Shown: positions 8,408 to 16,014 of the stretch, in pieces
Layout: each line of letters opens with the position of its first letter
Position numbering within the stretch: the stretch's first letter is position 1
Assembly: GCA_900318645.1 (NCBI GenBank)
Contig: ONLH01000015.1
Location: 1 to 60,124 of the forward strand
Source: an uncultured Prevotellaceae bacterium
GTDB taxonomy: Bacteria; Bacteroidota; Bacteroidia; Bacteroidales; Muribaculaceae
Direction: 5' to 3'
Length of the DNA stretch: 60,124 nucleotides
Made by a program: the position numbers and the translations under genes
Notes under the pieces: model-generated
Database searches by the model: none
The model's input: only the letters and a program-made list of their open reading frames with translations
Told to the model about the DNA's origin: nothing

Positions 8408-9829
8408 TTACCATGTGCCGTTCAGCAGGTAGTTGATAAGAGCAGATACGTCACCAATCTTTACCTCACCACTCTGGTCACAGTCGGCTGCCTGCATATT
8501 GATAGCGGTATTGCTGCCGAGCAGGTAGTTAATCAGAGCTGTTACGTCAGCAATCTTCACTTCGCCGCTGTTGTCAACGTCGCCACGGATGAATCCGGGT
8601 TGAGGATCATCGGGAATAACATAGCCCTCATAGGGGTACATACCGATAATCATCTCATTACCACCGTTGCTGCCTTGGCTGAAGTCCCACACCTCTGAGT
8701 CACCATAAGGATGGAAGATAAGAGCATTAATTTCAAACCAACCGTTGAATTTACCGTAGAAACCCCAGTTCATGTGGAACTTACCATCGGCATCAACACC
8801 ATCAAGTACCCAAGCATGACCTTCATACATGTCATGGTAGGGAATCGGACGATTGGCCTCTAATTCGACACAGATAAGATCAATCCATTCCTCAATGGTA
8901 TACTTGGTGCCAAAATTTGCGTTGTAGTAGGACGGATCTTTGCCAATGAGCTGAGCCCCAGAGTTGAAGCCAAAGAGATAAAAAGCGTCACGCTGATCGT
9001 AAGTATAAGAACCAGTTTCTGTCTGGTTTGAATTACCATAGCGAGCCTTGCAAGCTTGTCCGCAATAGCGGGCCAGCTTGGAAACTTCACTAGCCTGTTC
9101 TTCAGTAAAGGTTCCAAGGTGAATCTCGCCAGTCTCGGGGTCAACGACGTGGTAGGCGTCAATCATCTTGCTATAGTCAATCGTGGTAGCGGGTAGATCG
9201 GACACCTGAATGCTCCAGCTAACACTGTAACCGGTCATAGCTGGCAACTCGGTTGGATATTTCCAGTAATACATGATTTGTGCCATGGCAAGGGGGCCAC
9301 AACCCACCGAGGTGCGTTTCGTGCCGTTCATGGGACACAAGCGGTTCAGGGGCTCACCTTGTCCCCAGGTGGTCTTCAATAGCGGTCCGACAGGGGCCGA
9401 GAGCTTAGGCGCCTTTGCGGGAGCGGTTTTACCCTTATATGCCTGTGCTGTTTCAATCTGGCCCTTGAGCATATCAAGGTAACCCTTCATATTGTCGGGC
9501 ATGTTCTTCATGTCAATGCTGCCGTTCTCACTGTAAGCAAGGATTTGCTTGGCGCGGTCGTCACCAGCGGCGATAACCCAGCCACCACCCTCGATGTTGA
9601 ACACATAGTAGGCGTTGCCTTCAACCTTAGAAGCCTCTGTGTAAATCAGCTTGATATCTGACACACTCGCGGGTGCCTTAAATGCGTTCTTTGCACCAAC
9701 ATGCTCGTTGATGAAGTTCTTGGCTGCCATGCGTGCGGCATTGGCATCAACGTTTCCTGCATTGGCATTAAAACCAAGCAAAGCGAGTGCTGCAATAGCA
9801 CCTGCTGAAAGTAATTTCTTCATTTTCAT
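8408..9829 (-). CDS. Secreted C10 (streptopain-like) cysteine protease with dockerin-like C-terminus
   Basis: A 473-residue protein starting MKMKKLLSAGAIAALALLGF, a Sec signal peptide ending near NANAG. Residues 25-120 resemble the inhibitory Spi propeptide. The catalytic Cys is residue 177 in TSVGCGPLAMAQIMYYW, and the His lies in YEGHAWVLDGVD about 170 residues later, followed by HMNWGFYGKFNGWFEIN. The last 60 residues are two dockerin-type repeats (GDVDNSGEVKIADVTALINY and CDQSGEVKIGDVSALINYLL) with calcium-loop Asp/Asn/Gly positions. The same module ends the endonuclease at 32248-34059. The longer open frame to 9886 would read over the -7 box, so the start at 9829 is preferred. It likely degrades extracellular or periplasmic protein. 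Confidence 0.88.
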   Translation of the reverse strand: MKMKKLLSAGAIAALALLGFNANAGNVDANAARMAAKNFINEHVGAKNAFKAPASVSDIKLIYTEASKVEGNAYYVFNIEGGGWVIAAGDDRAKQILAYSENGSIDMKNMPDNMKGYLDMLKGQIETAQAYKGKTAPAKAPKLSAPVGPLLKTTWGQGEPLNRLCPMNGTKRTSVGCGPLAMAQIMYYWKYPTELPAMTGYSVSWSIQVSDLPATTIDYSKMIDAYHVVDPETGEIHLGTFTEEQASEVSKLARYCGQACKARYGNSNQTETGSYTYDQRDAFYLFGFNSGAQLIGKDPSYYNANFGTKYTIEEWIDLICVELEANRPIPYHDMYEGHAWVLDGVDADGKFHMNWGFYGKFNGWFEINALIFHPYGDSEVWDFSQGSNGGNEMIIGMYPYEGYVIPDDPQPGFIRGDVDNSGEVKIADVTALINYLLGSNTAINMQAADCDQSGEVKIGDVSALINYLLNGTW

Positions 9830-9883
9830 TTGATTAAAGATATAAAAGTTTATAGTTAAAGGTAATAAGCATCTCTTTGAGCG

Positions 9884-9891
9884 CAAAAGTA
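9884..9891 (-). promoter_or_regulatory. -7 box of the C10 protease gene
   Basis: The minus strand reads TACTTTTG followed by C (TAnnTTTG), about 55 bp upstream of ATG 9829. This argues against the upstream start at 9886. Confidence 0.55.
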
Positions 9892-9971
9892 AGTAAAATT
9901 ATTCAATAAAAGCAAGTTTATAGAAAAAAAACATGAATTGCTATTGAAAATCAGAAGGAACTGTTGGACAA

Positions 9972-11642
9972 TCAAGTCTTTTTGAATCGCCAGATAGCAG
10001 CGGAATAAGCCCCGAGAGATAGGGGGAATATGCAATCTCCTTGTAGGGTAGTTTCAACATCCGTTGCAGTGAGCACTTCAGTGCATGTGTACACGCCTTG
10101 TGACATGTGGGCACAGTCAAGGGCATGTTGAGGAATGCGTATGGCGGTGGATACAGTCTGATTGCTGAAGTTGGCGACAATCAGCGCCATTTCTCCATCG
10201 CAGTGCCGCAAGTAGGCATACAGCCTCCTCGTGTCAAGTGTGTCCTGGTTGACGTACATCAGGTCGAAGAACTCACCTCGGGACAAGGTCTTCTCGCTGT
10301 TGCACAAGTGCAGAATCTTGCGATAAAGCGTGCGCAAACGGCGCTCGTCGCTCGTCGGTTTGCCTTGGTGCCAGCGGCGCAGGGTTGGGACACTCCAATA
10401 GTCAAAGATGGTGGTACGTCCGTCCTTACCGCTGTAGCCCTCGGCATCGTTAGCCGGCTCTCCCAATTCCTGCCCTGCATAGAGCATGAACGGACATCGT
10501 GACATCGTTGCGCTCACAACCAGTGCGGGCAACGCTTTCCATGGGTCGCCGCAGAATTGCCTCGAGGCGATGCGCTGCTCGTCATGGTTCTCAAGAAAGT
10601 TGAGCATGTGGTCACCGATGCCCTCTACCGTTTGCCAGCAGCGTGTCAGTTCGCTGGCCGACCAGCCGTCACACAGGATGCCACGCAGTGTGTCATAGAG
10701 CGTCACCTTGTCATAGAGGTAATCGAAGCCACCGTCAAAGATATGGCTGCGATAGAGGGAGACATCATAAATCTCGGCAATGAATACCAACGGTGGATAC
10801 TGGGCCTTGACTCGGGCAATCGCCCAGTGCCAGAAAGCCACTGGCACCATGTGCGCCATGTCACAGCGGAAACCATCAACCCCTTTCCCGGCCCAGAACA
10901 GGAGGATGTCAAGCATCTTTTTCCAGGTGGGTGGAGTGGGAGAGAAGTGGGTGCTGCCGTTCCACGGGTCAACGCCGTAGTTGAGTTTAACGGTTTCAAA
11001 CCAGTCGTCGCGGTTGGGTGAAGCGGTAAAACAGTCGTTGCCGGTAGCACGCGCGGGAAATTCGCGGTAGGCATCTTCTCCTTGACCTAAATCAACACCG
11101 ACAGGAGCAAATTCCTGCCCAGTGATATAGTAGAAGTTATTCTTCGGGTCAAAGAACATCATCGGGTTATCGCCCTCGCCCAGGTCTTGAGTGTCTGCAG
11201 GCTTGGCGTCGCTCTCATACTCGCGAGCCACGTGGTTAGGAACAAAATCGATGATGACCTTGAGGCCAGCACGATGGGTTCGCTCGACCAACGCCTCAAA
11301 CTCAGCCATACGGTTTTTCACTTTCACGGCAAAGTCGGGGCAGACGTCATAGTAGTCTCGAATGGCATAGGGGGATCCTGCCTTGCCTTTCACCACATGG
11401 GGATTGCAGGGCGTGATGCCGTAGCGGGAATAACTGGTGGCGGTAGCGTGCTCGATAATGCCGGTGTACCACACATGGGTCGCTCCCAACGATTTGATGG
11501 ACTTCAGACACTTTTCATCGATGTCGTTGAACTTGCCGACGCCATTTTGGCGGATACTGCCGTTAGGTGTGCAGTTTTCGCTGCAGTTAGTGAACCATCG
11601 CGGCATTAATTGGTAGATGATAGCCTTTTTCTTCTCTTTCAT
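9972..11642 (-). CDS. Alpha-amylase family glycosidase (GH13), cytoplasmic
   Basis: A 556-residue GH13 protein with the four conserved regions in order: VIIDFVPNHV (region I), GFRCDMAHM with the nucleophile Asp (II), VFIAEIYD with the acid/base Glu (III), and FLENHDEQRI with the third Asp (IV). No signal peptide is visible (MKEKKKAIIYQLMPRWF), so it should act on alpha-glucan or maltodextrin in the cytoplasm, in keeping with the glycogen synthase and phosphorylase genes 6-10 kb away. The exact linkage specificity cannot be read. The -7 box is only 4 bp from the ATG (see findings). Confidence 0.88.
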   Translation of the reverse strand: MKEKKKAIIYQLMPRWFTNCSENCTPNGSIRQNGVGKFNDIDEKCLKSIKSLGATHVWYTGIIEHATATSYSRYGITPCNPHVVKGKAGSPYAIRDYYDVCPDFAVKVKNRMAEFEALVERTHRAGLKVIIDFVPNHVAREYESDAKPADTQDLGEGDNPMMFFDPKNNFYYITGQEFAPVGVDLGQGEDAYREFPARATGNDCFTASPNRDDWFETVKLNYGVDPWNGSTHFSPTPPTWKKMLDILLFWAGKGVDGFRCDMAHMVPVAFWHWAIARVKAQYPPLVFIAEIYDVSLYRSHIFDGGFDYLYDKVTLYDTLRGILCDGWSASELTRCWQTVEGIGDHMLNFLENHDEQRIASRQFCGDPWKALPALVVSATMSRCPFMLYAGQELGEPANDAEGYSGKDGRTTIFDYWSVPTLRRWHQGKPTSDERRLRTLYRKILHLCNSEKTLSRGEFFDLMYVNQDTLDTRRLYAYLRHCDGEMALIVANFSNQTVSTAIRIPQHALDCAHMSQGVYTCTEVLTATDVETTLQGDCIFPLSLGAYSAAIWRFKKT

Positions 11643-11646
11643 GCTG

Positions 11647-11654
11647 CAAAGATA
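11647..11654 (-). promoter_or_regulatory. -7 box of the amylase gene, abutting its start codon
   Basis: The minus strand reads TATCTTTG followed by C; the box ends 4 bp before ATG 11642. Transcription from it would start at or next to the start codon, implying a leaderless or nearly leaderless mRNA. Confidence 0.5.
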
Positions 11655-11677
11655 GTGTATTTTTCCCTTTTTTGAAC

Positions 11678-11685
11678 TACCTTTG
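11678..11685 (+). promoter_or_regulatory. -7 box for the aldolase gene
   Basis: TACCTTTG fits TAnnTTTG. It is divergent from the amylase box, 23 bp away. The leader to ATG 11795 is about 100 nt and contains a heptad-repeat module. Confidence 0.45.
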
Positions 11686-11698
11686 CGCCATAATTGAT

Positions 11699-11778
11699 GC
11701 GAGCTGGCGCTCGCAGTTTAAAGTTTAATGTTTAGAGTTTAGAGAGGCCTGCGCTTTCTGACAACTGACAACTTATAA
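11699..11778 (+). repeat. GCTCGC/heptad repeat module in the aldolase leader
   Basis: GCGAGC (11699-11704), TGGC and GCTCGC (11709-11714) form a hairpin. Four 7-bp units follow at 11716-11743 (GTTTAAA, GTTTAAT, GTTTAGA, GTTTAGA), then GAGGCCTGCGC, then 7-bp units CTGACAA, CTGACAA, CTTATAA at 11758-11778. Confidence 0.85.
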
Positions 11779-11794
11779 ATCTTACATCAAAATT

Positions 11795-12829
11795 ATGATT
11801 TCATTTGAGAGCGATTACAATAACGGCTGCCATGAGGCTATCCTCAAGCGCTTAATGGAGACGAACGGCGAGCGTGCCACTGGCTATGGCCTTGACGATT
11901 ACTGCACCGCAGCTAAGGAGAAAATTCGCATGGCTTGTAATAAGCCCGAAGCCGATGTGTTCTTTCTTGTTGGCGGCACCCAGACCAATGCCACCGTCAT
12001 CGATGCGTTGCTAGACTCATATCAGGGTGTGCTGTCGGTCGAGACGGGACACATCAATGTCCATGAGTCAGGGGCTATCGAGTTTGGTGGTCACAAGGTG
12101 TTGGCTCTACCTTCCCACGACGGTAAGATGGATGCTGGTGAGTTGCGAGAATGGCTTGAAGCCTTCTACGATGATATTGCTTACGAGCACATGGTTTTCC
12201 CGGGCATGGTCTATATCACTTTTGCCACCGAGATGGGTACTATCTATACCTTCGAGGAGTTGCAGGCTATCAGCGACATTTGCAAGCGTTATAAGTTGCC
12301 GTTGTTTATTGATGGTGCTCGTCTGGGCTACGGACTGATGGCCGAGGGCTGCGACGTGACCTTGCCCCAGCTTGCCGACCTGTGCGACGTGTTCTATTTG
12401 GGTGGTACCAAGTGTGGTGCCTATTGCGGAGAGGCCGTCGTTTTCCCGCACCACAATGCTCCGGCCCACTTCTTTACCATCGTCAAGCAGCATGGCGCCT
12501 TGTTGGCAAAGGGTCGTCTGCTCGGCATCCAGTTCGACACACTGATGACCGACGGACTCTTCTTCAAGATTGCCCGTCACGCTGTAGAGCAGGCGATGAG
12601 ATTGCGTGCCGCTTTTATCAGCAAGGGCTATAAGATGTACTCCGACTCGCCCACCAATCAGCAGTTTGTTCTCTTGGACAAGGCGACGATAGCGCTTTTG
12701 GAGAAGGATTTTGTCTTTGAGCAGTGGTTCCCCGTCGGTGACCTGATGAATTGCCGTTTTGTCACCAGTTGGGCTACCCGTCTTGAGGATGTTGATGCCC
12801 TCATTGCCGCTTTGCCTAAACTCAGTTAA
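11795..12829 (+). CDS. Low-specificity threonine aldolase / beta-eliminating lyase family (PLP)
   Basis: A 344-residue fold-type I PLP enzyme. The start MISFESDYNNGCHEAILKRL, the FLVGGTQTNATVIDAL stretch, FIDGARLGYGLM (Asp and Arg binding the PLP pyridine and the substrate) and YLGGTKCGAYCGEAVV with the Schiff-base Lys match the threonine aldolase family, which cleaves L-threonine to glycine and acetaldehyde. The length is normal. Some relatives have other amino-acid substrates, so ltaE is not assigned firmly. Confidence 0.85.
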   Translation: MISFESDYNNGCHEAILKRLMETNGERATGYGLDDYCTAAKEKIRMACNKPEADVFFLVGGTQTNATVIDALLDSYQGVLSVETGHINVHESGAIEFGGHKVLALPSHDGKMDAGELREWLEAFYDDIAYEHMVFPGMVYITFATEMGTIYTFEELQAISDICKRYKLPLFIDGARLGYGLMAEGCDVTLPQLADLCDVFYLGGTKCGAYCGEAVVFPHHNAPAHFFTIVKQHGALLAKGRLLGIQFDTLMTDGLFFKIARHAVEQAMRLRAAFISKGYKMYSDSPTNQQFVLLDKATIALLEKDFVFEQWFPVGDLMNCRFVTSWATRLEDVDALIAALPKLS

Positions 12830-12871
12830 AGTATTTTTACCAGTAAAAACTATTAACTCATTTAAAGTTGG

Positions 12872-12958
12872 ATGAAATTGATGATTGCGGCTTTTGCAGT
12901 CGCGAGTTGCACTTGTGCAGCTTGGCCTTCGCTTGGCTTTATGACACCCCAACAGTGA
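12872..12958 (+). CDS. Possible 28-residue lipoprotein-like peptide
   Basis: ATG 12872 opens a 28-codon frame reading MKLMIAAFAVASCTCAAW and ending FMTPQQ. It has a charged start, a hydrophobic core and a lipobox-like V-A-S-C, then a very short mature part. It lies between the aldolase and a strong terminator at 12972, with no clear -7 box directly upstream. No family is known to me; it may be a chance frame. The remainder of the gap 12830-13214 holds the terminator and the tsaB promoter. Confidence 0.3.
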   Translation: MKLMIAAFAVASCTCAAWPSLGFMTPQQ

Positions 12959-12971
12959 TAGGTAACTGATT

Positions 12972-13019
12972 AATGGCGGGAACGGGATGTTAATACCCTG
13001 TTTACCCGCCATTTTTTTT
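12972..13019 (+). terminator. Strong intrinsic terminator downstream of the aldolase
   Basis: AATGGCGGG (12972-12980) pairs with CCCGCCATT (13005-13013); inside, ACGGG and CCCTG extend the stem. Eight T residues follow from 13012. It is 143 bp past the aldolase stop, which leaves room for the short frame at 12872-12958 in the same transcript. Confidence 0.85.
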
Positions 13020-13185
13020 GTCGCACAAGGTGTTGATGCCTTAGAAATTGCTCTGAATTACAGAGACTTAGTATTTTGTCAAAAAGTCATGAGTATTCCT
13101 ATTGGGTAGTATGGTAGAGAGGTCATTGGTGTTGTTACGGGGTGTTAAAGTTGTTTGACATAACAGCCATGTCAATAATTTTTTG

Positions 13186-13193
13186 TAACTTTG
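13186..13193 (+). promoter_or_regulatory. -7 box for tsaB
   Basis: TAACTTTG followed by C matches the consensus; ATG 13215 is 21 bp downstream. Confidence 0.6.
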
Positions 13194-13214
13194 CACGTTT
13201 TTTAGATAGAGAGA

Positions 13215-13910
13215 ATGGCGAATATCCTGAACATAGAGACTTCAACTGACGTGTGCTCGGTGGCATTGACCAGCGAGGGACAGGTGCTGGACCACCGTGA
13301 GAACTACGAGGGCCAGACCCATGCTACATTGTTGAGCCAGTATGTGAAGGAGATGCTGGACTATGCCCGTTCCCGCGAGATGAAACTCGATGCTATCGCC
13401 GTGAGCATCGGCCCAGGCTCTTACACGGGATTACGCATCGGCTTGAGCGAGGCCAAGGGGTTGGCTTTCGGCCTGGGTGTACCCCTCATTGGAATCAATA
13501 CCTTGAAATTGATGACAGTGAGCACGATGTTCAACCATTTTATAGAGGATGAAAAGGTGCTTTTTGTTCCGATGATTGACGCCCGTCGAATGGAGGTCTA
13601 TACAGCCGCCTACACATCAGCACTCCAAGCCGTTGTGGAGCCACAGGCGATGATTCTTGACGAACAGTCATTTGAAGCCCAGTTAAAGCAGGGTTACACT
13701 CTCGTGCTGATGGGCAATGGCAGTGACAAAGCTCGTCAGGTGCTTACCCATGAAGGCGTGCGCTTTATCGAGGGCATCAAACCAGTGGCTGTCGATATGC
13801 TGGCGCTTGCCGAGAAAGCTTACCGCGAGAATGATTTCATTGATGTCGCCTACAGCACGCCGCTCTATCTGAAAGAATTCCAGGCTACGAAGCCCAAGAG
13901 CCCCCTTTAA
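13215..13910 (+). CDS. tsaB: tRNA threonylcarbamoyladenosine biosynthesis protein
   Basis: A 231-residue inactive-paralogue member of the ASKHA/TsaD fold. The start ILNIETSTDVCSVALTSEGQ and the SIGPGSYTGLRIGLSEAKGL motif are diagnostic of TsaB (YeaZ). With TsaD and TsaE it helps form the t6A37 modification of ANN-decoding tRNAs. The length is normal. The gene has its own promoter, and its stop is followed directly by a repeat module. Confidence 0.92.
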   Translation: MANILNIETSTDVCSVALTSEGQVLDHRENYEGQTHATLLSQYVKEMLDYARSREMKLDAIAVSIGPGSYTGLRIGLSEAKGLAFGLGVPLIGINTLKLMTVSTMFNHFIEDEKVLFVPMIDARRMEVYTAAYTSALQAVVEPQAMILDEQSFEAQLKQGYTLVLMGNGSDKARQVLTHEGVRFIEGIKPVAVDMLALAEKAYRENDFIDVAYSTPLYLKEFQATKPKSPL

Positions 13911-13989
13911 TGCTCGCTGTGCTCGCAGTTTATAGTTTATAGTTTAGAGAGCATCTGCTTTCTGACAACTGAAGACTGACAATTGATAT
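13911..13989 (+). repeat. GCTCGC/heptad repeat module between tsaB and the DUF4290 gene
   Basis: The module begins at the base after the tsaB stop. Two GCTCGC hexamers (13912-13917, 13921-13926) are followed by 7-bp units GTTTATA, GTTTATA, GTTTAGA (13928-13948), then GAGCATCTGC, then CTGACAA, CTGAAGA, CTGACAA and TTGATAT in continuous 7-bp phase from 13962 to 13989. Confidence 0.88.
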
Positions 13990-14000
13990 TTAACACAGAT

Positions 14001-14597
14001 ATGCTGACATATAATTCAGATCTCAAAAAACTGGTGCTTCCCGAGTACGGGCGCAATATCCAACAGATGGTGGACTACTGCCTGACCATTGAGGACCGCG
14101 ATGAGCGCACCCACTGCGCTTACACCATTGTTCAGAACATGGCAAACATGTCACCTCAACAGCGTGCCGAGACTGACTACCAACACAAGTTGTGGGACCA
14201 CCTGATGATCATGAGCGGTTTCCAACTGGATGTGGATTTCCCCTTTGATGATATCATCAGGGAAGAGAACCTTGACACCAAGCCCGAGCCCATCAAGTAT
14301 GAGCTCCAGCCCATCCAGTTCCGCCACTACGGCAAGAACATTGAGCGCATGATCGCCCGTGCAGCTGAGTATCCTGAGGGTGAGGAACGCGATGCCCTGG
14401 TCATGCTGCTTGCCAATCACATGAAGAAGCTCATTTTCCAGATCAACAACGAGGATGTGGAAGATGCTAAGATCTTCAAGGACCTGGCCTATTATAGCCA
14501 AGGAGTGATTCGCCTAGACCCTGAAACTCACCATTTGCATGAGTATCAGGTAGTGAAACCTGCCCAACCGACAGGTAAGAAGAAAAAGAAGAAGTGA
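14001..14597 (+). CDS. DUF4290 family protein
   Basis: A 198-residue soluble protein of the Bacteroidetes-restricted DUF4290 family (start MLTYNSDLKKLVLPEYGRNI). A TTG at 13983 is in frame but lies inside the heptad array, so ATG 14001 is preferred. It is largely helical, and the C-terminus ends in a run of lysines (GKKKKKK). The function is unknown. It is followed by a double repeat module and rimM. Confidence 0.85.
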   Translation: MLTYNSDLKKLVLPEYGRNIQQMVDYCLTIEDRDERTHCAYTIVQNMANMSPQQRAETDYQHKLWDHLMIMSGFQLDVDFPFDDIIREENLDTKPEPIKYELQPIQFRHYGKNIERMIARAAEYPEGEERDALVMLLANHMKKLIFQINNEDVEDAKIFKDLAYYSQGVIRLDPETHHLHEYQVVKPAQPTGKKKKKK

Positions 14598-14603
14598 TTT
14601 TAT

Positions 14604-14742
14604 GCGAGCTGAGCTCGCAGTTTAGAGTTTATTATGCGAGCTGGCGCTCGCAGTTTAGAGTTTAATGTTTAGAGTTTAGAGAGCATCCGCATTCTGACAA
14701 CTAACGTCTAAAGTCTAAGGTCTAACGTCTAACAACTAAAAA
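14604..14742 (+). repeat. Duplicated GCTCGC/heptad module running up to the rimM start codon
   Basis: The first unit is the near-palindrome GCGAGCTGAGCTCGC (14604-14618) with GTTTAGA and GTTTATT. The second is GCGAGC-TGGC-GCTCGC (14636-14651) with GTTTAGA, GTTTAAT, GTTTAGA, GTTTAGA (14653-14680), then GAGCATCCGCATT, then seven further 7-bp units from 14694: CTGACAA, CTAACGT, CTAAAGT, CTAAGGT, CTAACGT, CTAACAA, CTAAAAA. The last unit ends at 14742, the base before the rimM ATG. Confidence 0.92.
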
Positions 14743-15279
14743 ATGATACAACGCGAGGAACTCATACTGATCGGACACTACAATAAGCCGCATGGCGTAG
14801 TCGGGGAAATCTCGGCAACTGTCGATGTGGACTTTGATGTATTGCAGTCCCTCTCGTGCCTGGTGAGCGAAATCGATGGTATCTATGTGCCGTTTTTTGT
14901 CAACGCATGCCGTCCCAAGACCACCGAGACCGTATTGCTCACGATTGATGGCATAGCCAACGAGCAGATGGCATCACGGCTTGTTAACCATGACATCTTT
15001 GCCCTAAAGAGAGATTTCAGTGATGCTAGTGAAGAGGCTGATGCCGACGGCTACCCCTTGGATTACTTCATCGGCTTTGAACTGCGTGACAGTGATGATT
15101 GCAGGGTGGGGGACATCATTGATGTTGACGAACAGACCGAGAACGCCATCTTCATTGTTGACCGCGATGGCACCGAGCTGATGGTGCCTGCCAATGATGA
15201 CCTGATTGTGGAATTTGACATAGATAAGCGACTGATGGTCATGGATATTCCCGAAGGACTCCTTGACTTGAATGACTAA
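14743..15279 (+). CDS. rimM: Ribosome maturation factor for the 30S subunit
   Basis: A 178-residue protein with the RimM N-terminal motif LILIGHYNKPHGVVGEISAT and a PRC-barrel C-terminal half (GFELRDSDDCRVGDIIDVDE, then VPANDDLIVEFDIDKRLMVM, ending PEGLLDLND). RimM binds ribosomal protein S19 and 16S rRNA during 30S assembly. The leader consists of heptad repeats with no Shine-Dalgarno sequence, as is usual in Bacteroidetes. Confidence 0.92.
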   Translation: MIQREELILIGHYNKPHGVVGEISATVDVDFDVLQSLSCLVSEIDGIYVPFFVNACRPKTTETVLLTIDGIANEQMASRLVNHDIFALKRDFSDASEEADADGYPLDYFIGFELRDSDDCRVGDIIDVDEQTENAIFIVDRDGTELMVPANDDLIVEFDIDKRLMVMDIPEGLLDLND

Positions 15280-15299
15280 ATAAATGCAGTAACTGAATC

Positions 15300-15941
15300 A
15301 TGCTACGTGCTACACATATCCGATTGACGATATTGGCCTTGCTTCTCATAGCCGGGCTGCAAACCATCAATGCTAAGGACGATTACGACATCTATGATCT
15401 CTCGCTTGACGAGAACCTTGTCTTGCCCGAGATCAAGAATGAAAAGCAAGCCGATAAAATCCAAGATTACCAACTTGATATGGCGGTTGCTTTTAAGAAA
15501 TCGAACTATGATGTGGAAATCATGCGTGACGATGAGGTCATTGTCATTACAATCCCTGCCAGTCAGCTATTTGACGCTAACGATACGGTGCTGAACCAGG
15601 TCGGTGAGGAGAGGCTGAAACCGTTCCTCAGGATGATAAAGAATCCAGGCTTCTACAAAATGCTACTGGTGATGCATAGTGACAATACCGGCAGCGAATC
15701 CTATACGCTCAACCTTACTCGCCAGCGGGTCAATGCCATCTTTGACTGGTTTGACGAGAATGGTAGCGTGGATTATGTGGTTCCCTATGCCCTGGGTGAT
15801 ACCGATCCCATAGTGGACAACAACTCGGTTGAGAACCGCAAGCGCAACCGTCGCCTGGAAATCTATCTTGTACCTGAAAAGACGATGATACAGCAGGCCA
15901 AGAAAGGCGTCATCAACATCAGCCACATCGCTAAGAATTAG
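15300..15941 (+). CDS. OmpA-family protein (periplasmic peptidoglycan-binding domain)
   Basis: A 213-residue protein. The N-terminus MLRATHIRLTILALLLIAGL is a signal peptide ending near INAKD; there is no lipobox Cys. After a short acidic linker, residues 75-200 are an OmpA-like domain, with FDANDTVLNQVGEERLKPFL, then the LTRQRVNAIFDWF helix and the NRKRNRRLEIYL terminal motif with the conserved Asn and Arg that hold diaminopimelate. There is no barrel domain, so it should be periplasmic. It is 20 bp downstream of rimM. Confidence 0.85.
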   Translation: MLRATHIRLTILALLLIAGLQTINAKDDYDIYDLSLDENLVLPEIKNEKQADKIQDYQLDMAVAFKKSNYDVEIMRDDEVIVITIPASQLFDANDTVLNQVGEERLKPFLRMIKNPGFYKMLLVMHSDNTGSESYTLNLTRQRVNAIFDWFDENGSVDYVVPYALGDTDPIVDNNSVENRKRNRRLEIYLVPEKTMIQQAKKGVINISHIAKN

Positions 15942-15992
15942 CTCTTTACTCAGTGGCAATCTGTGCTGTGGCTCATTAACGATAGAAAAATC

Positions 15993-16013
15993 AACAACTA
16001 ACAACTAAATAAT
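15993..16013 (+). repeat. Three-unit heptad array in the proS leader
   Basis: AACAACT, AACAACT and AAATAAT (15993-16013) end one base before the proS ATG at 16015. The units share the CTAACAA core seen before rimM. Confidence 0.7.
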
Positions 16014-16014
16014 A

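Noticed and set aside
14604-14742. Repeat array considered as a CRISPR
   Set aside because: Units are 7 bp with no spacers, and no cas genes are in the window.
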